From the NCBI RefSeq assembly GCF_030408635.1, contig NZ_CP047198.1:372001-436000 (forward strand): a stretch of DNA of 64,000 bases, given 5' to 3'. Below are positions 31,851-41,063 of this stretch, in pieces (the first letter of the stretch is position 1; every line of letters starts with the position of its first letter). Under the pieces are notes generated by a model. It worked only from the letters and a program-made list of their open reading frames with translations. It was not told the origin of the DNA and did not search any database. Made by a program: the position numbers and the translations under genes. This DNA is from Corynebacterium coyleae. Its GTDB lineage: Bacteria; Actinomycetota; Actinomycetes; Mycobacteriales; Mycobacteriaceae.

Positions 31851-33041
31851 GTGGCAAAGGAAAAGTTCGAGCGCACTAAGCCGCACGTGAACATCGGCAC
31901 CATTGGTCACGTCGACCACGGCAAGACCACCACCACCGCTGCGATCACCAAGGTACTGGCAGACCAGTACCCGGAGGAGAACAAGGCCTTCGACTACGCG
32001 ATGATCGATAAGGCTCCGGAGGAGCGCGAGCGCGGCATTACCATCAACATCTCCCACGTGGAGTACAACACCCCGAAGCGTCACTACGCACACGTCGACG
32101 CCCCGGGCCACGCCGACTACATCAAGAACATGATTACCGGCGCTGCTCAGATGGACGGCGCAATCCTCGTGGTTGCTGCTACCGACGGCCCGATGCCGCA
32201 GACCCGTGAGCACGTTCTGCTCGCTCGCCAGGTTGGCGTTCCGTACATCCTCGTTGCACTGAACAAGTGCGACATGGTCGACGACGAAGAGATCATCGAG
32301 CTCGTCGAGATGGAGGTCCGCGAGCTGCTGGCTGAGCAGGACTACGACGAGGAAGCACCGATCGTCCACATCTCCGCTCTCAAGGCTCTCGAGGGCGATG
32401 AGAAGTGGGTTCAGTCCATCGTCGACCTCATGCAGGCTTGCGATGACTCCATCCCGGATCCGGAGCGCGAGACCGACAAGCCGTTCCTGATGCCGATCGA
32501 GGACATCTTCACCATTTCCGGCCGCGGCACCGTGGTTACCGGTCGTGTGGAGCGTGGCGTCCTCAACCTCAACGACGAGGTCGAGATCATCGGTATCCGC
32601 GAGAAGTCCCAGAAGACCACCGTCACCTCCATCGAGATGTTCAACAAGCTTCTCGACACCGCTGAGGCTGGCGACAACGCTGCACTGCTGCTGCGTGGTC
32701 TGAAGCGCGAGGACGTCGAGCGCGGCCAGGTCATCATCAAGCCGGGCGCTTACACCCCGCACACCAAGTTCGAGGGCTCCGTCTACGTGCTGTCCAAGGA
32801 CGAGGGCGGCCGTCACACCCCGTTCTTCGACAACTACCGTCCGCAGTTCTACTTCCGCACCACCGACGTGACCGGTGTTGTGAAGCTGCCGGAGGGCACC
32901 GAGATGGTTATGCCGGGCGACAACGTCGACATGACCGTCGAGCTCATCCAGCCGGTCGCTATGGACGAGGGTCTGCGCTTCGCTATCCGCGAGGGCTCCC
33001 GCACCGTCGGCGCTGGCCGCGTTACCAAGATCCTCGACTAA
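31851..33041 (+). CDS. tuf: Elongation factor Tu
   Basis: 396 residues. EF-Tu delivers aminoacyl-tRNA to the ribosome. GTP-binding motifs are [10 protein letters not shown] (residues about 18-27), DAPGHADY and NKCD; domains II and III follow ([12 protein letters not shown]). GTG 31851 is preceded by CCAGGAGGACA, a perfect ribosome-binding site. It is followed by a strong terminator, so tuf ends the str operon. Confidence 0.98.
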   Translation: MAKEKFERTKPHVNIGTIGHVDHGKTTTTAAITKVLADQYPEENKAFDYAMIDKAPEERERGITINISHVEYNTPKRHYAHVDAPGHADYIKNMITGAAQMDGAILVVAATDGPMPQTREHVLLARQVGVPYILVALNKCDMVDDEEIIELVEMEVRELLAEQDYDEEAPIVHISALKALEGDEKWVQSIVDLMQACDDSIPDPERETDKPFLMPIEDIFTISGRGTVVTGRVERGVLNLNDEVEIIGIREKSQKTTVTSIEMFNKLLDTAEAGDNAALLLRGLKREDVERGQVIIKPGAYTPHTKFEGSVYVLSKDEGGRHTPFFDNYRPQFYFRTTDVTGVVKLPEGTEMVMPGDNVDMTVELIQPVAMDEGLRFAIREGSRTVGAGRVTKILD

Positions 33042-33078
33042 TTCGAGTCGATCTGACGTAACCGTCGGATAAACGCCA

Positions 33079-33113
33079 AGGCCGCCTCTCCCGTTTGGGA
33101 GGGGCGGCCTTTT
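33079..33113 (+). terminator. Terminator after tuf
   Basis: A 14-bp stem (AGGCCGCCTCTCCC/GGGAGGGGCGGCCT, one G-U pair), loop GTTT, then TTT. Confidence 0.92.
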
Positions 33114-33145
33114 GCATGCCCTGAGGGTGGTTTATGGTCTGAGGC

Positions 33146-33841
33146 GTGCAGGACCCAACACGTATCCCGAAGATTCTGGCCGCACTTCAAGAGGTTTGGG
33201 AGGGGCAACCAGATTTGAGCCTCGGCCAATTATTTGGGGTATTGGGCAATCGTGGGCTGGGGTGGGACTCAACTGACGCAGAGGCGCTCGCAGTTCTTCA
33301 GCAGCTCTCTCAGGAGCATCCTTCGCTTGTCGACGACACCTCCGCCCCCATTACCTTCACCACCGTCGAACCGCACCTTCAGGTTACCTTGGTGGACGGA
33401 AATGTGGTGGTGCGAAGCGCGGCGCACCCAGGGCGAATGCCGTCGGTGTGGCGGTATGCGTCGATGCGACGTACCGGTCCGGGGTTACCGCTCGTGGTAA
33501 CTGATGTGGAGGGGGTGGAACATCGGCTGGGGATTGTCCGTCATTTGAAGCTTTTTGCACCGGGAGAGAGTCGTTCGCTGGCGGGATTGCTGCAAGATAG
33601 CGTCGGAGGGAACCGATGGTTGGTCGCGCTGGAAGATGGAGCAAGGGCTGTGGTCGGCAGCCGGATCCGTCGTTGGGTACAGGCGCGTCGTGATGTTGAC
33701 GTGGATACCTTCGCCTGGGCACGCATTCTTCAATGCGAGGCGGGGGCGGACATGACAATCGCCCCAGCCTCCGGCGGGGAGCCGGTGGTGCTGGGGCGAG
33801 TTACCGCGGTGTTGCCGCTGGAAGTTCAGGAGGAAGCCTAG
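33146..33841 (+). CDS. Hypothetical protein, 231 residues
   Basis: I do not recognise this protein. It has no signal peptide or membrane helix. The first 65 residues look like a helical, possibly winged-helix, domain (KILAALQEVWEGQPDLSLGQL, then LGWDSTDAEALAVL). The rest is beta-rich with RYASMRRTGPGLPLVV and HLKLFAPGESRSLAGLL. GTG 33146 is the likely start, with only a weak ribosome-binding site. The gene is isolated between tuf and the convergent envelope cluster, with the dispersed word at 33325 inside. Confidence 0.65.
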   Translation: MQDPTRIPKILAALQEVWEGQPDLSLGQLFGVLGNRGLGWDSTDAEALAVLQQLSQEHPSLVDDTSAPITFTTVEPHLQVTLVDGNVVVRSAAHPGRMPSVWRYASMRRTGPGLPLVVTDVEGVEHRLGIVRHLKLFAPGESRSLAGLLQDSVGGNRWLVALEDGARAVVGSRIRRWVQARRDVDVDTFAWARILQCEAGADMTIAPASGGEPVVLGRVTAVLPLEVQEEA

Positions 33842-33859
33842 ACAGCCGCGAAGCCGCGT

Positions 33860-34420
33860 TTAGGCGGAGATCCTATCGAATTGCAGCTTCCATACGGTAT
33901 CGATGTCCATGGTGTGGCTTGCGAGCCGGAAATCGTCGTCTGCGGCCTCGATAGCGCGGATGGCGCTTTCCAACGGGTAGTTCGGGTTCGCGGTGACGGT
34001 GAACGTGACGGTCGGGCGTTGGCCGACCATAGCGACGCGGCTGTCGGCGCGTTGGACTTCGTCGAGACGCTGGATGGTGTTGCAGGCTGCCTCGGCGACG
34101 CGCTGAACGTTGATTACCGTGTCACCGTGCGCGGCATCGGCTGGCACGATGTTGCCGTTGGAGAACGCGCGGGAGCGTAGATTTGCAAGCAAGATCCACA
34201 ATCCCAACACGGCCAGGACAATAGCGGCGGCGATAAGCGCCTTGGTATACCAGTCCTCGTAGGCGAGGTACGTCACGCGGCTGCGGTCGATGTCGCGGAG
34301 GAAATCGCTCAAGTACGGGATTTCCCAGTACTCCGCAATGGGGAATAGGGCCACAACGACCATCAACAGGCCGAGCAGGAACGTGACCAGACGGTTGAAG
34401 AAGCTCAATGTTTTGGTCAT
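33860..34420 (-). CDS. Alkaline shock response membrane anchor AmaP-like protein
   Basis: 186 residues with two transmembrane helices (about 11-28 and 60-83) and a cytoplasmic C-terminal domain. The layout and gene context fit AmaP, the membrane anchor that in firmicutes recruits Asp23 to the cell envelope. It is the last gene of a six-gene minus-strand operon, and its ATG (34420) overlaps the stop of the preceding gene by 4 bases. Identification rests on context plus topology rather than on strong motif matches. Confidence 0.72.
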   Translation of the reverse strand: MTKTLSFFNRLVTFLLGLLMVVVALFPIAEYWEIPYLSDFLRDIDRSRVTYLAYEDWYTKALIAAAIVLAVLGLWILLANLRSRAFSNGNIVPADAAHGDTVINVQRVAEAACNTIQRLDEVQRADSRVAMVGQRPTVTFTVTANPNYPLESAIRAIEAADDDFRLASHTMDIDTVWKLQFDRISA

Positions 34421-35058
34421 CGGTGCACCTCCGGGGGACGGACGTCGGATACCTCGGGTGCCGACTGCGCCGTGGTGGTGACTTGTGCCTGAGGCGTTTC
34501 CTTAGGCAACACCTTCACGGACACCGCAGGAGGCGCGGCGAGGCTCTTGAGCTCGCTGTTGAGCGATCGCGTGATGCGTTCTTGCATTGCGGGGCCGGAG
34601 CCGTCGTCGACAACCTGTACCTTGACCGACTTGCGGGTCGCCTTGGAGCGTACTTGCTCGCCACCGAGGTCGCTGTGAACCGTGTTGGTGGACTTTCGTG
34701 CCACATCGACGGGACGGGTCCAGATAGACACTGGGGAGTTCACTCGGACAAACCGGTGCGGGCGGGGTTTGAGCGCAACCACGATGAGCACAAGGCCGAC
34801 CAAGGCCAGCAGGCACGCAATGATGACGGCGGGGATCTCTGTGGTGAACGAGCCGAGGAACTCAAACGCGCGACCAAACCAGGACTGCTCGGGTGATTCC
34901 GACTCGTAGGTGTAGTACCAGAGGTCACGCGCGCCGACACCCGCTAAAGCGATGAGGAGCAGGCTGATGAGGACTGCGATCCAGCGCGATGCAGGGGTGC
35001 CTAGCGGTTCGTCGCCGGGGTGTGGCCCGACTGGGCGGGCGCTAGTTGGTTCGGTCAT
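34417..35058 (-). CDS. DUF6286-type membrane protein of the Asp23 cluster
   Basis: 213 residues. Two transmembrane helices (about 27-48 and 75-97) are separated by a short loop, and the C-terminal half is a soluble alpha/beta domain. Such proteins usually sit beside Asp23 genes in actinobacteria. Its start overlaps the end of the Pro-rich Asp23 gene by 17 bases and its stop overlaps the AmaP-like gene by 4, so all three are coupled. Function unknown beyond the context. Confidence 0.72.
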   Translation of the reverse strand: MTEPTSARPVGPHPGDEPLGTPASRWIAVLISLLLIALAGVGARDLWYYTYESESPEQSWFGRAFEFLGSFTTEIPAVIIACLLALVGLVLIVVALKPRPHRFVRVNSPVSIWTRPVDVARKSTNTVHSDLGGEQVRSKATRKSVKVQVVDDGSGPAMQERITRSLNSELKSLAAPPAVSVKVLPKETPQAQVTTTAQSAPEVSDVRPPEVHR

Positions 35059-35929
35059 AGTACTTCACCACCGGTTCTATCGTGATCTGCTGAAGTGGCT
35101 TCGGCTGTGGGGCCTGTGGGATGACCACGGGCTTCGGAGCCGGGCCGCGCGGGCTTGTTGGGCGCGCACTGGGCTGAATTGTCACCGGCTTGAGCGGCTG
35201 CCTATCTACGGTGATATCGCGCAACGGTCGCTGCCACGGCACCTCAACCGGCCGCATGTGCCCGAACGCCTTGACAGCGATCGGGGTGAGGGGCTGCAAC
35301 GCTGGCAGCGACGGGGCGCGCAGAGCCACGGGCATGGGCGTCTCTGGGGCGAACGGCTCGAGTGGCTCGGGCACGTCAACGCCAGAAACGATGACCGGTT
35401 TGGGCGGTTTCGGGGTTCGCACGCTTGGGGGAGTTGGTGTGGTGACGGCACGCATGTCGTCGACAAGCGATCGCGCTTCGATCGGCGCCAGTTCCTCGCG
35501 CTCGTTGGTCACGGGGTGCGTGATCTCGGTAGGAGAAACCTGGATGGGCTCTGGGATGATGAAAGCATCGTGGGTCGCAACATCGTCCCAGGTCACACGG
35601 GAACCATCGTCGATCGATTCGACGTTAGCAACGGTGACGTTGACGCGGGAGACATCCATCCCTGCGAGGGTGCGGATGTGGGCGATGATGGTGGCGCGCA
35701 CAGCGTCCGTAATCGCCGCGACGGGCGCGGGGTAGGACGTGGCAATCTCGGCATCGATGGCGACAAGGCCCGTCGTGCGGTCGATGTGTGCCTCGATGCG
35801 CGGAAGGCTGCGGCCCGCCAGGCCCGCCAATTTCGCGTCGATGTTGCGAGATCCCGGCACTGTTGAGGCCGCCACTTCCGCCACGCGCTCGATGGTGCGT
35901 TCGCTGACGTGGTAGAAGGAAGTGTCCAT
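35042..35929 (-). CDS. Asp23/Gls24 family protein with Pro-rich C terminus
   Basis: 295 residues. Residues 5-125 form an Asp23/Gls24 domain (VSERTIERVAEVAASTVPG, then AAITDAVRATIIAHIRTLAG and VSRVNVTVANV). The remaining 170 residues are rich in Pro, Val and Lys and probably extended, unlike typical short Asp23 proteins. No signal peptide is present. The start (ATG 35929) shares one base with the stop of the upstream small membrane protein. It would act at the inner face of the envelope. The role is inferred from firmicute relatives. Confidence 0.78.
   Translation of the reverse strand: MDTSFYHVSERTIERVAEVAASTVPGSRNIDAKLAGLAGRSLPRIEAHIDRTTGLVAIDAEIATSYPAPVAAITDAVRATIIAHIRTLAGMDVSRVNVTVANVESIDDGSRVTWDDVATHDAFIIPEPIQVSPTEITHPVTNEREELAPIEARSLVDDMRAVTTPTPPSVRTPKPPKPVIVSGVDVPEPLEPFAPETPMPVALRAPSLPALQPLTPIAVKAFGHMRPVEVPWQRPLRDITVDRQPLKPVTIQPSARPTSPRGPAPKPVVIPQAPQPKPLQQITIEPVVKYYDRTN
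35456..35468 (+). repeat. Dispersed 13-mer inside the Pro-rich Asp23 gene
   Basis: Exact match GTCGTCGACAAGC, encoding Leu-Val-Asp-Asp on the minus strand. Confidence 0.75.
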
Positions 35930-36129
35930 TAGCTATTGCTCCGGCCGGTTCCGTTGCCGATGATGCTGGCTAGGTCGAGGCGGCCGTCGAGTTGGGCGCC
36001 TACTACGCCGCCGAGGATGGTAAACAGCAGCAGCCAGAGTAGGCCGGCCCAGCCACCGAATGTGACGAAGAAGGCAACGATGACGCCGATGATGACGCCG
36101 GTCAGTGCCTTGTTGGCAAAGAGATTCAT
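35929..36129 (-). CDS. Small membrane protein, DUF2273-like
   Basis: 66 residues with two closely spaced hydrophobic segments (residues about 9-25 and 28-46) and a short polar tail. This matches the DUF2273 proteins found next to Asp23 genes. The start ATG 36129 is preceded by a usable purine stretch, and the stop meets the next gene. Probably a membrane partner of the Asp23 proteins. Confidence 0.75.
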   Translation of the reverse strand: MNLFANKALTGVIIGVIVAFFVTFGGWAGLLWLLLFTILGGVVGAQLDGRLDLASIIGNGTGRSNS

Positions 36130-36186
36130 TGTTAAACCACGTTTCGGGTTGTTGTGTGAGGTGCGGGGGCGTAGCCCGTGTTGCTG

Positions 36187-36489
36187 CTATTGCGCATCGC
36201 CGGCGATGACGTCCACGAACTCGGCGTCCGAAGCGCTCAGTGCTGCGGCGCGTACGTCTTCGGCGACCTCGTGGACGTTGCGTCCTGAGGCGACGTCGAA
36301 GGTGAAGTGGACTTCGAGGCCTGCTTTGCCGTTGCGTGAGGCAGATCGGATGCCTTCGATGCGTTGGTGCGGCAAGTAGGTTGCGATTTCGCCGAGTCGG
36401 CCGCCGTAGAGTTTTGCTACTCCGTTGACGGCGAGTGTGGCGTCGCGGACGCCCTCCGCAACCTCTTGGGTAACGGGGGTGTTGGCCAT
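36187..36489 (-). CDS. Small Asp23-like protein, 100 residues
   Basis: 100 residues with the alpha/beta pattern of an Asp23 core (RDATLAVNGVAKLYGG, then GLEVHFTFDVASGRNVHEVAEDVRAA). It lacks the N- and C-terminal extensions of the two longer paralogues, so I call it Asp23-like. It lies 2 bases downstream of the first Asp23 gene and 57 bases before the DUF2273 gene. Confidence 0.7.
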   Translation of the reverse strand: MANTPVTQEVAEGVRDATLAVNGVAKLYGGRLGEIATYLPHQRIEGIRSASRNGKAGLEVHFTFDVASGRNVHEVAEDVRAAALSASDAEFVDVIAGDAQ

Positions 36490-36491
36490 GA

Positions 36492-37028
36492 TTACTGGAT
36501 CTGCTGGTTTACAGACTGGTTGACTGCCTGGTAGTTGCCGTCGTCGTAGTTCTCACCTGCGGTCTCCTGCTCCGGCAGGTTGACGTCGTGGACGGTGACA
36601 TCGACGCGGTCGACGATCAGGCCGGTCATGCGGGTGATGGCGACGGTGATGTTTTCGCGAATGGCGTTTGCCAGCTCGTGGATGGCGACACCGTACTCGG
36701 CGATGATGGCAACTGCGACGGATGCGTGGCCGTCCTCGACTGCCACGTTGACGCCCTGCTGGACGTTGGTGGAGGAGGTCAGGGACTCGCGGACTGCGCC
36801 CCACATGCGGGCTGCGCCGCCGCCGAGGTTGTGGACGCCGGAGACTTCGCGTGCTGCGATGCCGGCGATCTTGCCAACAACGTTGTCGTCGATAACAGTG
36901 CTGCCGTGCTCGGTTTCGAGGTTTTCGTTGCGCGGGCGCTGCTTCTCGGTCTCGGTTGCGGTCGAGGTGGTTGCTGGGGTGTTCTTTGCAGTGTTGTTTG
37001 CAGCGTTGTTTGCGTTCTGGTCGGCCAT
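36492..37028 (-). CDS. Asp23/Gls24 family envelope stress response protein
   Basis: 178 residues. After a 50-residue low-complexity head rich in Asn, Thr and Ala, an Asp23 domain begins (STVIDDNVVGKIAGIAAREV, about residue 52) and ends with VDVTVHDVNLPEQ. The C-terminal tail is Asn/Gln rich. In firmicutes Asp23 is abundant at the membrane and responds to alkaline or envelope stress. ATG 37028 follows AAAGGACC. The longer frame to 37145 would be unlike the family. It is the first gene of the cluster. Confidence 0.82.
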   Translation of the reverse strand: MADQNANNAANNTAKNTPATTSTATETEKQRPRNENLETEHGSTVIDDNVVGKIAGIAAREVSGVHNLGGGAARMWGAVRESLTSSTNVQQGVNVAVEDGHASVAVAIIAEYGVAIHELANAIRENITVAITRMTGLIVDRVDVTVHDVNLPEQETAGENYDDGNYQAVNQSVNQQIQ

Positions 37029-37113
37029 GACGGTCCTTTCAACTGTGATGTTCATGTTCCGAGTGCGCCTATATAGATGACGCGCACGGTATGGGAACAA
37101 GGGTACACAGGTT

Positions 37114-37126
37114 GTCGTCGTCAAGC
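37114..37126 (+). repeat. Dispersed 13-mer (GTCGTCGNNAAGC), intergenic
   Basis: Exact match GTCGTCGTCAAGC, 86 bases upstream of the first Asp23 gene. Confidence 0.8.
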
Positions 37127-37485
37127 GGGCTTGCGTTGGTGGCAACCTTGTGTTTTAATACGCAGGTTGCCTTGACATGGGTTGACGGAAGTCGGCCGGT
37201 GGCTCGGCAAACATGACACCTTCCAGTCGGAAGACCGGTGAAGGGGCCATGGCAAATAAACAGCGGCAGTACGCGAGGGTCACGCACCCTTCCGTGTCTG
37301 ATACCCGGGCATATTGCTTGTCGACGATGACGTGTCGGCCAACAACGTGCCTTGGCGGAAGCACTGAGCGTCGGCGCGTTTATTGCGCAGGTCTCAACTT
37401 CCGGATGTGTCATGACAGTCAGAAAAGACACTGGCGTTGAGCCAAGGGCCCAGCCCGGACAACGTTATAGAGAAACTAGAAGCTA

Positions 37486-37556
37486 CAAACCCCACCGCTT
37501 CTCTCTCGTTTCACTTCGTTCAACTTCGAGCGAAGCGAGAGTTGAACGTGGGGATG
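37486..37556 (+). promoter_or_regulatory. Structured leader upstream of rpsJ (S10 operon)
   Basis: CCCCAC (37490-37495) pairs with GTGGGG (37548-37553), and CTCTCG (37503-37508) with CGAGAG (37536-37541). Alternatively GTTCAAC (37518-37524) pairs with GTTGAAC (37541-37547), which excludes the second stem. In other bacteria L4 represses the S10 operon through its leader, and this may be an equivalent. The function is inferred. Confidence 0.55.
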
Positions 37557-37572
37557 CGAGGAAGAGGTAAGC

Positions 37573-37878
37573 GTGGCGGGACAGAAGATCCGCATCAGGC
37601 TGAAGGCCTACGATCACGAGGCGATCGACGCATCCGCGAAGAAGATCGTCGAGACGGTCACCCGTACGGGTGCCCGCGTCGTCGGCCCGGTGCCGTTGCC
37701 AACCCAGAAGAACGTGTACGCCGTGATTCGTTCTCCCCACAAGTACAAGGATTCTCGCGAGCACTTCGAGATGCGCACTCACAAGCGCCTCATCGACATT
37801 CTCGACCCGACGCCGAAGACGGTAGACGCGCTTATGCGCATTGATCTGCCGGCCAGCGTCGACGTGAACATCCAGTAG
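37573..37878 (+). CDS. rpsJ: 30S ribosomal protein S10
   Basis: 101 residues. S10 helps form the 30S head and also acts as NusE, part of the antitermination complex. Family segments are [14 protein letters not shown] and the loop [24 protein letters not shown] 37573 follows GAGGAAGAGG. It starts the S10 operon. The loop residues altered in tigecycline resistance are unchanged as far as I can judge. Confidence 0.97.
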   Translation: MAGQKIRIRLKAYDHEAIDASAKKIVETVTRTGARVVGPVPLPTQKNVYAVIRSPHKYKDSREHFEMRTHKRLIDILDPTPKTVDALMRIDLPASVDVNIQ

Positions 37879-37913
37879 AGCAATCCCCAACGTAAGTAGT
37901 GGAGAACTAACAC

Positions 37914-38570
37914 ATGTCTGACAACCAGATCAAGGGCATTCTGGGCAAGAAGCTCGGCATGACCCAGATCTTCGACGAGGAGAACCGCGTTATCCCGGTT
38001 ACCGTCGTCGAGGCTGGGCCGTGCGTTGTCACCCAGATCCGTACCCCTGAGACCGATGGCTACTCCGCCATCCAGATCGCTTACGGCGACATCGATCCCC
38101 GTAAGGCTAAGAAGCCGCAGGCTGGCCACTTCAAGAAGGCTGGCGTCAACCCGCGTCGCTACGTTGCTGAGATCCGCATGGACGACACCTCGGGCTACGA
38201 GCTCGGCCAGGAGTTCAATGCAACGATCTTCGAAGGCGACACCTTCGTCGACGTCGCAGGCACCACCAAGGGCCACGGCTACGCCGGTGCCATGAAGCGC
38301 CACGGCTTTGCCGGCCAGGGTGCTTCCCACGGTAACCAGGCTGCCCACCGTCGTGTGGGTTCCATCGGCGCCTGCGCGACCCCGGGTCGCGTGTTCAAGG
38401 GCACCCGTATGGCTGGCCGCATGGGCGGTAACCGCGTTACCACCCAGAACCTGAAGATTCAACGCATCGACGGCGACAACAACCTCATCCTGATCAAGGG
38501 CGCCATCCCTGGCGCAAAGGGTTCCGTTGTTACCGTCAAGACCGCAGTGAAGGGCGGTGCTCACGCATGA
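37914..38570 (+). CDS. rplC: 50S ribosomal protein L3
   Basis: 218 residues. L3 binds near the peptidyl transferase centre and is an early assembly protein. The loop reaching the centre has [16 protein letters not shown] and [15 protein letters not shown]. The stop overlaps the next ATG by 4 bases (ATGA). ATG 37914 has a GGAGAAC site. Confidence 0.97.
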   Translation: MSDNQIKGILGKKLGMTQIFDEENRVIPVTVVEAGPCVVTQIRTPETDGYSAIQIAYGDIDPRKAKKPQAGHFKKAGVNPRRYVAEIRMDDTSGYELGQEFNATIFEGDTFVDVAGTTKGHGYAGAMKRHGFAGQGASHGNQAAHRRVGSIGACATPGRVFKGTRMAGRMGGNRVTTQNLKIQRIDGDNNLILIKGAIPGAKGSVVTVKTAVKGGAHA

Positions 38571-39229
38571 CGAAGCTGACGCTTGACGTCCACACCGCAG
38601 ACGGAGCTACCAAGGGTTCCGTCGACCTGCCGGCCGAGTACTTCGACCGCGAGGTATCCGTGGCACTCATGCACCAGGTTGTGAATGCACAGCTTGCTGC
38701 TAAGCGCCAGGGTACCCACGCAACGAAGACCCGCGGCATGGTTTCCGGCGGCGGCAAGAAGCCGTTCCGCCAGAAGGGCACCGGTCGCGCCCGTCAGGGT
38801 TCGATCCGTGCTCCGCACTACACCGGTGGTGGCATTGTGCATGGTCCGCAGCCGCGTTCCTACGCACAGCGCACCCCGAAGAAGATGATCAAGGCTGCCC
38901 TCGCTGGCGCTTTGACCAACCGTGCGCAGAACGAGCGCATCCACATCGTGGAGGATCTCGTCCCGGGCCAGACCCCGTCGACGAAGTCCGCTCGTGCATT
39001 CATCGAGCGCCTCACCGACCGCAAGTCGGTCCTGCTGGTGATCGGCCGTGATGATCAGAATTCCCGTCTCTCCGCAAGGAACCTGCCGGGCGTCCAGATC
39101 ATTGAGCCGGCTCAGCTGAACACCTACGACGTCCTCAACGCTGATGACGTTGTGTTCTCGGTCGAGGCACTCCACACCTTCATCAACCGCGGCGCAGCTG
39201 TTGCCGCCGCTGCGGAGGAGGAGAAGTAA
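38567..39229 (+). CDS. rplD: 50S ribosomal protein L4
   Basis: 220 residues. L4 lines the exit tunnel and is the usual repressor of the S10 operon. The tunnel loop contains [19 protein letters not shown] with the Lys/Arg-rich tip. It overlaps rplC by 4 bases, and rplW begins at the next base after its stop. Confidence 0.97.
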   Translation: MTKLTLDVHTADGATKGSVDLPAEYFDREVSVALMHQVVNAQLAAKRQGTHATKTRGMVSGGGKKPFRQKGTGRARQGSIRAPHYTGGGIVHGPQPRSYAQRTPKKMIKAALAGALTNRAQNERIHIVEDLVPGQTPSTKSARAFIERLTDRKSVLLVIGRDDQNSRLSARNLPGVQIIEPAQLNTYDVLNADDVVFSVEALHTFINRGAAVAAAAEEEK

Positions 39230-39535
39230 ATGGCAAAGATCGCTAACCCGCGCGACATCATCATCGCCCCGGTGCTCTCTGAGAAGAGCTACGGCCTGAT
39301 GGAGCAGAACACGTACACCTTCTACGTGTCCCCGTCCGCGAACAAGACCCAGATCAAGATTGCCGTGGAAGAGATTTTCGGCGTCGACGTCGCTTCGGTG
39401 AACACCGTCAACCGTGAGGGCAAGCGCAAGCGCTCCCGCACCGGTTTCGGTAAGCGTAAGGACACCAAGCGCGCCTACGTCACTCTCCGCGAGGGCAGCG
39501 ACTCCATCGACATCTTCGGCGGTGCGACCGCGTAA
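39230..39535 (+). CDS. rplW: 50S ribosomal protein L23
   Basis: 101 residues. L23 sits at the tunnel exit, where signal recognition particle and trigger factor dock. The segment [20 protein letters not shown] and the [15 protein letters not shown] basic loop are typical. It begins immediately after rplD. Confidence 0.96.
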   Translation: MAKIANPRDIIIAPVLSEKSYGLMEQNTYTFYVSPSANKTQIKIAVEEIFGVDVASVNTVNREGKRKRSRTGFGKRKDTKRAYVTLREGSDSIDIFGGATA

Positions 39536-39574
39536 CCCGCGGCTCGCTGAAGAGACGATAGAAAAGGAACCACT

Positions 39575-40408
39575 ATGGCTATTCGTAAGTACAAGCCGAC
39601 AACTCCGGGTCGCCGTGCCAGCTCCGTGTCCGCGTTCGACGAGATCACTCGTTCGACCCCGGAAAAGACGCTGCTGCGCCCGCTCCCGAAGAAGGGTGGC
39701 CGTAACACCCACGGCCACATCACCACTCGTCACCGCGGCGGCGGCCACAAGCGTCGCTACCGTGTGATCGACTTCCGCCGCTCCGACAAGGACGGCGTGC
39801 TGGCAAAGGTTGCTCACATCGAGTACGACCCGAACCGCACCGCGAACATCGCACTGCTGCACTACTACGACGGTGAGAAGCGCTACATCATCGCCCCGAA
39901 GGGCCTGAAGCAGGGCACCATCGTCGAGGCTGGTCCGAACGCGGACATCAAGGTTGGCAACAACCTGCCGCTGCGCAACATCCCGACCGGTACGACCATC
40001 CACGCTGTGGAGCTCAAGCCGGGCGCAGGCGCAAAGCTGGCTCGTTCCGCAGGTGCGTCCATCCAGCTGCTGGGTAAGGAAGGCAACTACGCAGTTTTGC
40101 GTATGCCGTCTTCCGAAATCCGCCGCGTGGACATCCGCTGCCGTGCAACTGTTGGTGAGGTCGGCAACGCTGACCAGATCAACATCCGTTGGGGCAAGGC
40201 TGGTCGTATGCGCTGGAAGGGCTGGCGCCCGACCGTGCGTGGTGTGGTTATGAACCCGGTCGACCACCCGCACGGTGGTGGCGAGGGCAAGACCTCCGGT
40301 GGTCGTCACCCGGTCTCGCCGTGGGGCCAGAAGGAAGGCCGCACCCGCAACCCGAACCGCTATTCCAACAACATGATCGTGCGACGTCGTCGCTCGAAGA
40401 AGCGCTAA
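39575..40408 (+). CDS. rplB: 50S ribosomal protein L2
   Basis: 277 residues. L2 is required for subunit association and peptidyl transfer. The C-terminal [17 protein letters not shown] holds the conserved histidine. Earlier segments [20 protein letters not shown] and [17 protein letters not shown] also match. AGAAAAGGAACC precedes ATG 39575. Confidence 0.97.
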   Translation: MAIRKYKPTTPGRRASSVSAFDEITRSTPEKTLLRPLPKKGGRNTHGHITTRHRGGGHKRRYRVIDFRRSDKDGVLAKVAHIEYDPNRTANIALLHYYDGEKRYIIAPKGLKQGTIVEAGPNADIKVGNNLPLRNIPTGTTIHAVELKPGAGAKLARSAGASIQLLGKEGNYAVLRMPSSEIRRVDIRCRATVGEVGNADQINIRWGKAGRMRWKGWRPTVRGVVMNPVDHPHGGGEGKTSGGRHPVSPWGQKEGRTRNPNRYSNNMIVRRRRSKKR

Positions 40409-40424
40409 GAGGAGGTAAACAGAC

Positions 40425-40700
40425 ATGCCACGTAGCCTTAAGAAGGGCCCGTTCGTCGACGAGCACCTCCTCAACAAGGTGGATGCTCAGAACGAGGCAG
40501 GCACCAAGCAGGTCATCAAGACCTGGTCGCGCCGTTCGACCATTCTCCCCGATTTCATCGGTCACACTTTCGCCGTCCACGACGGTCGTAAGCACGTGCC
40601 GGTGTTCGTGGACGAGTCCATGGTTGGCCACAAGCTCGGCGAGTTTGCACCGACCAAGACCTTTAAGGGTCACGTCAAGGAACAGAAGGGACGTCGATAA
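40425..40700 (+). CDS. rpsS: 30S ribosomal protein S19
   Basis: 91 residues. S19 with S13 contacts 23S rRNA across the A site. The start [15 protein letters not shown] is diagnostic. A one-mismatch copy of the dispersed word lies across its last codons and stop (40690-40702). rplV starts 3 bases later. Confidence 0.96.
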   Translation: MPRSLKKGPFVDEHLLNKVDAQNEAGTKQVIKTWSRRSTILPDFIGHTFAVHDGRKHVPVFVDESMVGHKLGEFAPTKTFKGHVKEQKGRR

Positions 40701-40703
40701 GCA

Positions 40704-41063
40704 ATGGCTGACACCATCACCACTGCATCCGCGACTGCCAAGTTCGTTCGCGTCTCTCCGATGAAGGCACGCCGCGTGCTTGCTCTCATCCGCAACAAGT
40801 CGGTTGCTGAGGCACTCGCCATCCTGAAGTACGCCCCGCAGGGTGCGTCCAAGGATGTTGCAAAGGTTGTTGCTTCCGCAGCAGCCAACGCGGAGAACAA
40901 CTTCGGCCTGGATCCGCGCACGCTCGTCATTGCCGAGTGCTACGCAAACGAGGGCCCGACCATGCGTCGTTTCCAGCCGCGTGCACAGGGTCGCGCATTC
41001 CAGATCCGGAAGCGCACCTCTCACATCACCGTTGTTGTCGAGTCCAAGGAAGGGGCCAAGTAA
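40704..41063 (+). CDS. rplV: 50S ribosomal protein L22
   Basis: 119 residues. L22 reaches into the exit tunnel with its long hairpin, where macrolide resistance mutations occur. The segment [21 protein letters not shown] starts the fold, and the hairpin contains [19 protein letters not shown]. Its stop overlaps the rpsC start (TAATG). Confidence 0.96.
   Translation: MADTITTASATAKFVRVSPMKARRVLALIRNKSVAEALAILKYAPQGASKDVAKVVASAAANAENNFGLDPRTLVIAECYANEGPTMRRFQPRAQGRAFQIRKRTSHITVVVESKEGAK

Larger units (their letters stand above)
37029..37572. promoter_or_regulatory. 544-base divergent intergenic region, Asp23 cluster and rpsJ
   Basis: No gene is seen. A possible minus-strand -10 for the Asp23 cluster is TATATA near 37070-37075. 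Exact and near-exact copies of the dispersed word occur at 37114-37126 and 37316-37328. A TTGACA (37172-37177) could serve the rpsJ direction. The last 90 bases hold the foldable leader described separately. Confidence 0.5.
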
